64,000 nucleotides of DNA, from NCBI GenBank assembly GCA_029378245.1, contig JARKIF010000033.1:248001-312000 (forward strand), given 5' to 3'. Shown here piece after piece: positions 59,393 through 64,000 of this stretch. The position numbers and the translations under genes were made by a program. The notes beneath the pieces are model-generated. The model saw only the letters and a list, made by a program, of their open reading frames with translations, ran no database searches and was not told where the DNA came from. How positions within the stretch are numbered: position 1 is the first letter of the stretch; every line of letters begins with the position of its first letter. This DNA is from Roridomyces roridus. Lineage: Eukaryota; Basidiomycota; Agaricomycetes; Agaricales; Mycenaceae.

Positions 59393-59419
59393 AATTGCTG
59401 AATCCGGTTTTTCCTGATG
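59393..59419 (-). repeat. right TIR of the Plavaka element
   Basis: Inverted copy of 52826-52852 with one mismatch. Confidence 0.85.
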
Positions 59420-60330
59420 GCCTTAGTGGGGGCTTCGAATTCTATACGGTCGCCAGACGGTCACTTTATGTTGTTCTTTCATCACTCATGTCTTATCCGG
59501 TGCTGACATCTACTACGTTCCAGGGCCCAGGGGCAGACATCCTCCTGACGAACAATTGGATTTGCCTACCCCATGTTGACTCGCGGGTTTCACCTTCGAC
59601 GTGCATCGCCATGAGCATGACAAACTTGAGATTCACGACTCACGATGCTACTTGGATCGTTTGCACCTCAGGGTACTCTATTACTTATTGCCCAACTGCG
59701 GACTCGGCCTAGCCGAGGGATTTCCCAGGAGATGAAGAGGCGCCGCCTCGTTTGCAGACGACCCCCAATTTGGATCCCTGCATAATGATATGCCCACTGC
59801 AACCAGCCACGGTGTTTGCAAGAGCTAGCAACGGTGAGCCTAGGCCTCATTTGCTTGTGGATGTTACTTATCATCTTACTGCAGGGGTCCCCGGAAGATA
59901 TGATACACCGATACACCATTCTTGCCCACCAATAGGCTTAAGGCCGCAGGCGGCATTTCATATCGCGCTCGGTGGCTGTAATTGGTGCAGCGGCGTCCTG
60001 TTGCATTTGTATGGGGAATGAGCGGGGTCTTGTACCCTAAACGGTGGAACCGCACGACTGGTGAGATTCACGTCAGGTGGGGCAGCCATGACTACAAGAA
60101 ATTGCGGACCCACAGACGAGCACATGTTTAAAGAACGGACACGTCGTCGGCGTTTTCAGGACCCAAGATGGCTTCCCCCCCTCCAGTCAGCGCGCTCATC
60201 GTCGAAGATTGGATGCACGGTGCGTATCTGCTGCCTTTCCGATAGGATCACTGACAGAGTTCTGTAGGGCTCTACACGGCCACAGCAGCGGTGACACTGT
60301 GGATGATTGGTGCACCGTCTTGCCTTTCAG
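59420..60330. other. intergenic, no gene seen
   Basis: No supportable exon on either strand. Confidence 0.5.
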
Positions 60331-60339
60331 TGGTACTGT

Positions 60340-60660
60340 AGCATGGTTTGAGTTTAAACCACAAGGTTGCCAACCTTGGCTGCGGTTTAAACCGTCTCTG
60401 GCTGGAGCTCTATAGGACTCCTGGAGTTGGTTTGAACCACGGTTTAAACTGTGACTGCCTTCTCAGTAGAACACATCCTGTTCAACTTGGTTTGAACCGT
60501 GGTTTAAACCCGTTTATCTTGATGCCCTCCTTGAGGGAAAGCCCTCCCTCACCTGCTGTGGGTTTAAACTGTGGTTTAAACCGCGGTTTAAACCCGTTTA
60601 TCTTCAGCCTCTGTGAGTGAACTTGTGTTTAAAGTGCTGCCATTCACACTAACTGGTAGG
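60340..60660. repeat. GGTTTAAACC palindrome cluster
   Basis: About eight copies of GTTTAAAC or its variant GTTTGAAC in direct and inverted order, plus a direct repeat ACCCGTTTATCTT near 60506 and 60591. The density resembles subterminal repeats of a MITE, but clear ends and target duplications were not found. Confidence 0.55.
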
Positions 60661-61051
60661 GTTCAAACACTGTTTGTTTCAGCTCCACCTATTTACACTT
60701 GTTTTGTCAGCATGGCTTCCGAATATGTATCTTTGATTATTGCACAATTTGGAGTAGTTCATTCAAAGATTGTATAGCAGACTAGTACAGAGTTATGGAC
60801 TTCAGAATCTCATGTGATTCTTGTCAATTTTCCCCAGCCAGACCAGCATTCCAATCGATTGTCCTGTCAGGCCGCTCAGATCTGACATGCTGAGAGAGAC
60901 TGACTCCAGGGGCAGGCCATGTTCCACCTGTGCTGTGGAACTTTTCTGCTGCTTCCCTGCTCATCTTCTCCTACATATCCGCAGTTTTAAAGGGACACTG
61001 CACTCACCACAGGATCGCGTCACACGTGTGACATCAATATGATCCGCGTTT

Positions 61052-61240
61052 GCCTAGCGGCGCTTTTTCGCTCGCGCGGCCTCTTGCCTAGCGGCGCCTC
61101 TCCGCTGCCGCTGGCCTTTGCCTGGCGGCCCCTCTCCGCTCTCGCTGAGTGTGCCTAGCGGCGCCGTTTCGCTCTCGCTGAGTTGTGCCTGGCGGCCCCT
61201 TGTCGCTACCGCGGGTCTCGGCCTCGCGGCACCTTCTCAC
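61052..61240 (+). repeat. degenerate tandem array, unit about 33-34 bp
   Basis: Six diverged units that begin GCCTAGCGGCGCC or GCCTGGCGGCCCC and continue with TCTCCGCTCTCGCTGAG-like sequence. Two more units lie at about 61582-61645, after roughly 340 bp of other sequence. It lies just downstream of the MULE-type gene and may be part of that element's end. Confidence 0.65.
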
Positions 61241-61744
61241 CGGCCTTCCTTGACGCGTCCCGTGATGGTTCCAAGCATTTCCTTAGATACCTACTGGGTT
61301 TGTTGTATCCTATTGCCCAAATCGATGTTAGATAGTATTCTCTTCCTGAAAAATGGCTCCGAGCCGAGGTGCGTGGACTGGCAGAACTACACCCCACTTG
61401 GCCTGTTGGCATCTTTTCTGCTCCTGCCCGGGTGCGTTTTTCTTGATCCGGCGTCGTGTCGGATCTCGCTAGTTTAGCTTCTCACGGTTCAGCCCTGGAT
61501 GCTGCATCGTTTCTCGCTGGGAACTACGTTCCCCAGCGGGACCTTTGGGTTCCCCACAAGTTTCCTGCGACTTTATGGGTCTGCCTGGCGGCACCTTTGC
61601 GCTGGCGCTGCCTCTCGCCTAGCGGCGCCTTGACGCCGGCGGCTGCGGTCCATCTGTCTTTCCGCGCGTGTAAATTTTCTCAAGCCCTATCTTCTCTTTC
61701 GATCTCAGTCTGCTTAATTTGAAATAGCTCGAACCAGTCTGCAT

Positions 61745-63954
61745 TCAACGTATACCTCTACTTGTCACCCGGGTTTCCTTCTTCTGTGCCAATATGGGCT
61801 GCAGCTCGTTGCCACAGTTGGTCTCCCGTAACTCGATCAACGGAGAAGACGAACTACGTTCGGTAGGCAAAGATTTTGGTGGCGTCGAGGGTGGGAGTGG
61901 AAGGACGGTGGGAGCTTGATTTCGGAGGCGGGCCTTGACGGTATCACTCATGTGTGGAGCGAGTTCTTCCTCCGTTTTTCCCAGCTCCATCATACGCTTT
62001 AGTACGTCCACCAGCATATCCTCCGCAACATTGAGATCCATCGCAGCTGTTGCCACTTGGACATTGGTGTGTGGGGAGCCGGGTACTGACACTGAGGCTG
62101 ATCGGGATTGGGATGTCCTCAAGCTTGCTTCGCGGATTTGAAACATGCCTTCGAGACTGAAGGAATTGTCGTCGGAAAGGTCCGTCTCGGGGACATCGAC
62201 GTCTATTGAGTTCAAGTTGGCAACGATATCATCGCGGTCGAGTGCCATATCTTCAAAGAGATAGGATGAGTCTTCTGGAGAGAGACCGAAGCCGCCGTCA
62301 ACTGCAGATTGTGAGTATCGGTCGGATTGGGTGAGTGAAAATTGTACATACCATCGGGACTTGCGTAAACCGGCTCCTCCCCGAGTAATGTGGCGTTGGC
62401 CAGAAGAGCCTCAATTTCATCCGTATCCGCATCCTCAAGCGCCGCTTCTTCCTCCTCCGTCGGATCCTTCTCCAAATCTTCCAGCGTCGATATGTCCTGC
62501 ACGGGTGATGGTGCTGGAACCAGACTCATAGCCTGCGCAATCCACTGCTCTGCCGAAGCTCGTACTTCTTCGAGTGAGCGCGGAACCGGGCGTTCAGATG
62601 GCAGCGGCGGAGATGCATCAGCAGGGGGAGGGTTAGATTCTGGAGCTTGTCGGGAACGGAGAGTGGGAGCAGCAATCAAGGGTGCAGTGCTTTTCATTCC
62701 CTCGTAATACGAGGCACGCTGACGCTTCGCCAACCAGTCGGCGAGCATCTCTGGAATAGCGTGAATGACCATCACATATATCCAGTGGTCAGGTCGTAGG
62801 AGGCGGCCGGAGTGCTGGTGATGAGAGATATACCGACCCTTGGCACGAGCATTCCAAGATTCAAGGGCGTTTGTTGTTCTGGCCACTTGAGAAACGGGAA
62901 TGCCCAACTTTTCAGCAGCTAGAAGCGCGCCGGCGGGTGACCAAGAAACCCAGAACTCTTTCTCCTTGAGATACGACTGAAAATAACCAAGAAAGGCGAG
63001 GGCGGCTTTCGACATCTTCTTCGCGCTCTCGGCTCGCTTACGACCGACACTCTCAAAGAACCTGATCTCCGTGTTGTATGCAGCGATCACTTCGGAATAC
63101 TCTGTCGTCTCTTTCAAGAGTTGAATAGCGAACTTGGCCAGACGTCGCCGCGTGGATTTGCGATCGTCGTCGTCGGTAATCGAACGTAAAAAGCGGTTGA
63201 GCCCGTTCCGCCAACTCTGCCACGTATGAAAGATGCAGAGGAGCAAGAGGATCTCCTTCCATGTGGCCAAAAGAGCTTTGCGCTCGCGCGTGTCGTTGTC
63301 GGTTGTACCGACCGTGACTTCAAACTGCTCTCCGTCGCTGTTGGTTCCCATAGCAGCTTTGAACTCGGCGAGGAGTTTCTGCAGGACCTCGGTGTTGTAG
63401 TCGCTGTGGACTGCCTTGGTGTATTCCTTGGCGCTGAATACAATGAGGGAGACTGGAATACCGCGCTTGTGCTCGTCCAGAGCCATGAGAACAGCGAGTA
63501 GAAGGCGGCCATTGCAGAAGCCAAAAGTCAAATCCATAAGCATGTGCTGCTTGTGGCCGAAACGCCAAGCGAGCGCCTGCTGTTCGGGGGTGGAGAATAT
63601 GAGGCAAAGGCGCTCGGTTTGGCCTTTGATATGCGGGGAGTAGGATAGGCACGCAGCGGAGAGGCGGGGGTCAGGAGGAGCGGGGTTGTCGCGACGGAAC
63701 CAGAGATCAATGTTTTGCTCTGGGGGTTGACGAAGGATGCCGCGGAGGCGAGCTTGTGTGCGGTACAAAGAGCTCATATCTCCGTTATTCAGGATGAATC
63801 GGTGGTGATTGTTCCCGGGAGCGTCACCGAGATTCTTGGACGCCCAGGAACGAGCCTTCTCCTTCAACTTGGCCAACGGAAGACCAGACTCGAGCTCGAA
63901 GAGGAGGTAGTCGCGCAGGCGTGGTTCGAGTGGAATACGGGCATTCTGGTCCAT
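61745..63954 (-). CDS. MULE-type transposase, 5' end off the window (at least 719 aa)
   Basis: DDE transposase of the Mutator-like group. Exons (minus): 63954-62352 and 62301-61745 with a 50-nt intron. The core has MLMDLTFGFCNGRLLLAVLM with the first catalytic Asp, GTTDNDTRERKAL with a second Asp, and LLLLCIFHTWQSWRNGLNRFL, the C-x2-H-like helix typical of MULEs; ARTTNALESWNARAKGRYI follows. The C-terminal half is acidic and low in complexity. The frame stays open upstream of the ATG to a possible acceptor CTCTCCAG near 63976, so an N-terminal exon (often a zinc finger) probably lies beyond 64000. There is no internal stop. Confidence 0.8.
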
Positions 63955-64000
63955 TGTTACGGTAGCGTCGCATTCTGGAGAGTGGGAGAGATGGCCGACG

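Larger units (their letters stand above)
52826..59419. mobile_element. Plavaka-type DNA transposon with TIRs (6594 bp)
   Basis: Terminal inverted repeats: the left end reads CATCAGGAAAAACCGGATTC then GGCAATT (52826-52852); the right end (59393-59419) read inward is the same with one mismatch (A for G after GGATTC). Subterminal words such as CCAATTGGC occur at both ends. Inside lie a minus-strand Plavaka transposase and a divergent plus-strand DUF6532-type gene, starts 300 bp apart. No convincing target duplication was recognised. The family belongs to the CACTA-like group known from Agaricomycetes. Confidence 0.8.

Noticed and set aside
60340..60660. hAT insertion with 8-bp duplication around the GTTTAAAC cluster
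   Set aside because: Candidate flanks matched at only about 5 of 8 positions and the ends did not pair well.
1..64000. CRISPR arrays, operons, riboswitches or bacterial-type promoters
   Set aside because: Spliceosomal introns and gene families show a eukaryotic fungal genome; no spaced identical repeats of CRISPR type were seen.

Overview
The window looks like nuclear DNA of an agaricomycete (mushroom-forming basidiomycete). Genes are cut by many introns of about 45-60 nt with GT...AG ends, and the gene families are typical of that group: F-box proteins, NACHT P-loop NTPases, a GPI-anchored chitin deacetylase, a Plavaka-type transposase and a DUF6532-type protein. All exon limits were worked out by hand from splice signals, reading frame and paralogue comparison; no database search was possible.

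Layout. 1-3.3 kb: repeats only, with a small hAT-type MITE, a copied fragment of the 9.8-10.2 kb gene junction and tRNA-like relics. 3.3-5.3 kb: a bZIP factor gene directly behind an ACR3-type arsenite efflux gene. 8.1-25.3 kb: MFS transporter, NACHT gene 1, F-box gene 1, chitin deacetylase, F-box gene 2, NACHT gene 2 (broken by a 635-bp MITE) and secreted hydrolase A. 25.4-26.1 kb: a second hAT-type MITE with a perfect 8-bp target duplication. 26.4-31.8 kb: GH47 mannosidase, 2-oxoglutarate/Fe(II) oxygenase and a shortened MYND-family-like gene. 32-35.2 kb: an F-box gene split by a 1.5-kb inverted-repeat element. 35.6-39.8 kb: hydrolase B and NACHT gene 3. 40.4-42.3 kb: degenerate duplicated sequence. 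42.5-48.5 kb: an F-box/LRR-like gene interrupted by a full-length Ty1/copia element with identical LTRs. 49.5-52.2 kb: hydrolase C and another F-box gene. 52.8-59.4 kb: a 6.6-kb Plavaka transposon with 27-bp inverted repeats, carrying a frame-broken transposase and an apparently intact DUF6532-type gene. 59.4-64 kb: repeats and a MULE-type transposase running off the right edge.

How it fits together. This is an accessory, transposon-rich region with a few housekeeping or secretory genes (GH47, chitin deacetylase, MFS) embedded in expanding families: three NACHT genes, three secreted alpha/beta hydrolases and five F-box genes. At least three genes (NACHT 2 and two F-box genes) were broken by three different kinds of element, and for two of them the original reading frame can be recovered across the insertion site. 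The most distinctive unit is the Plavaka element: its inverted repeats enclose a DUF6532-type gene, which points to a role for that uncharacterised family as transposon cargo or accessory protein.
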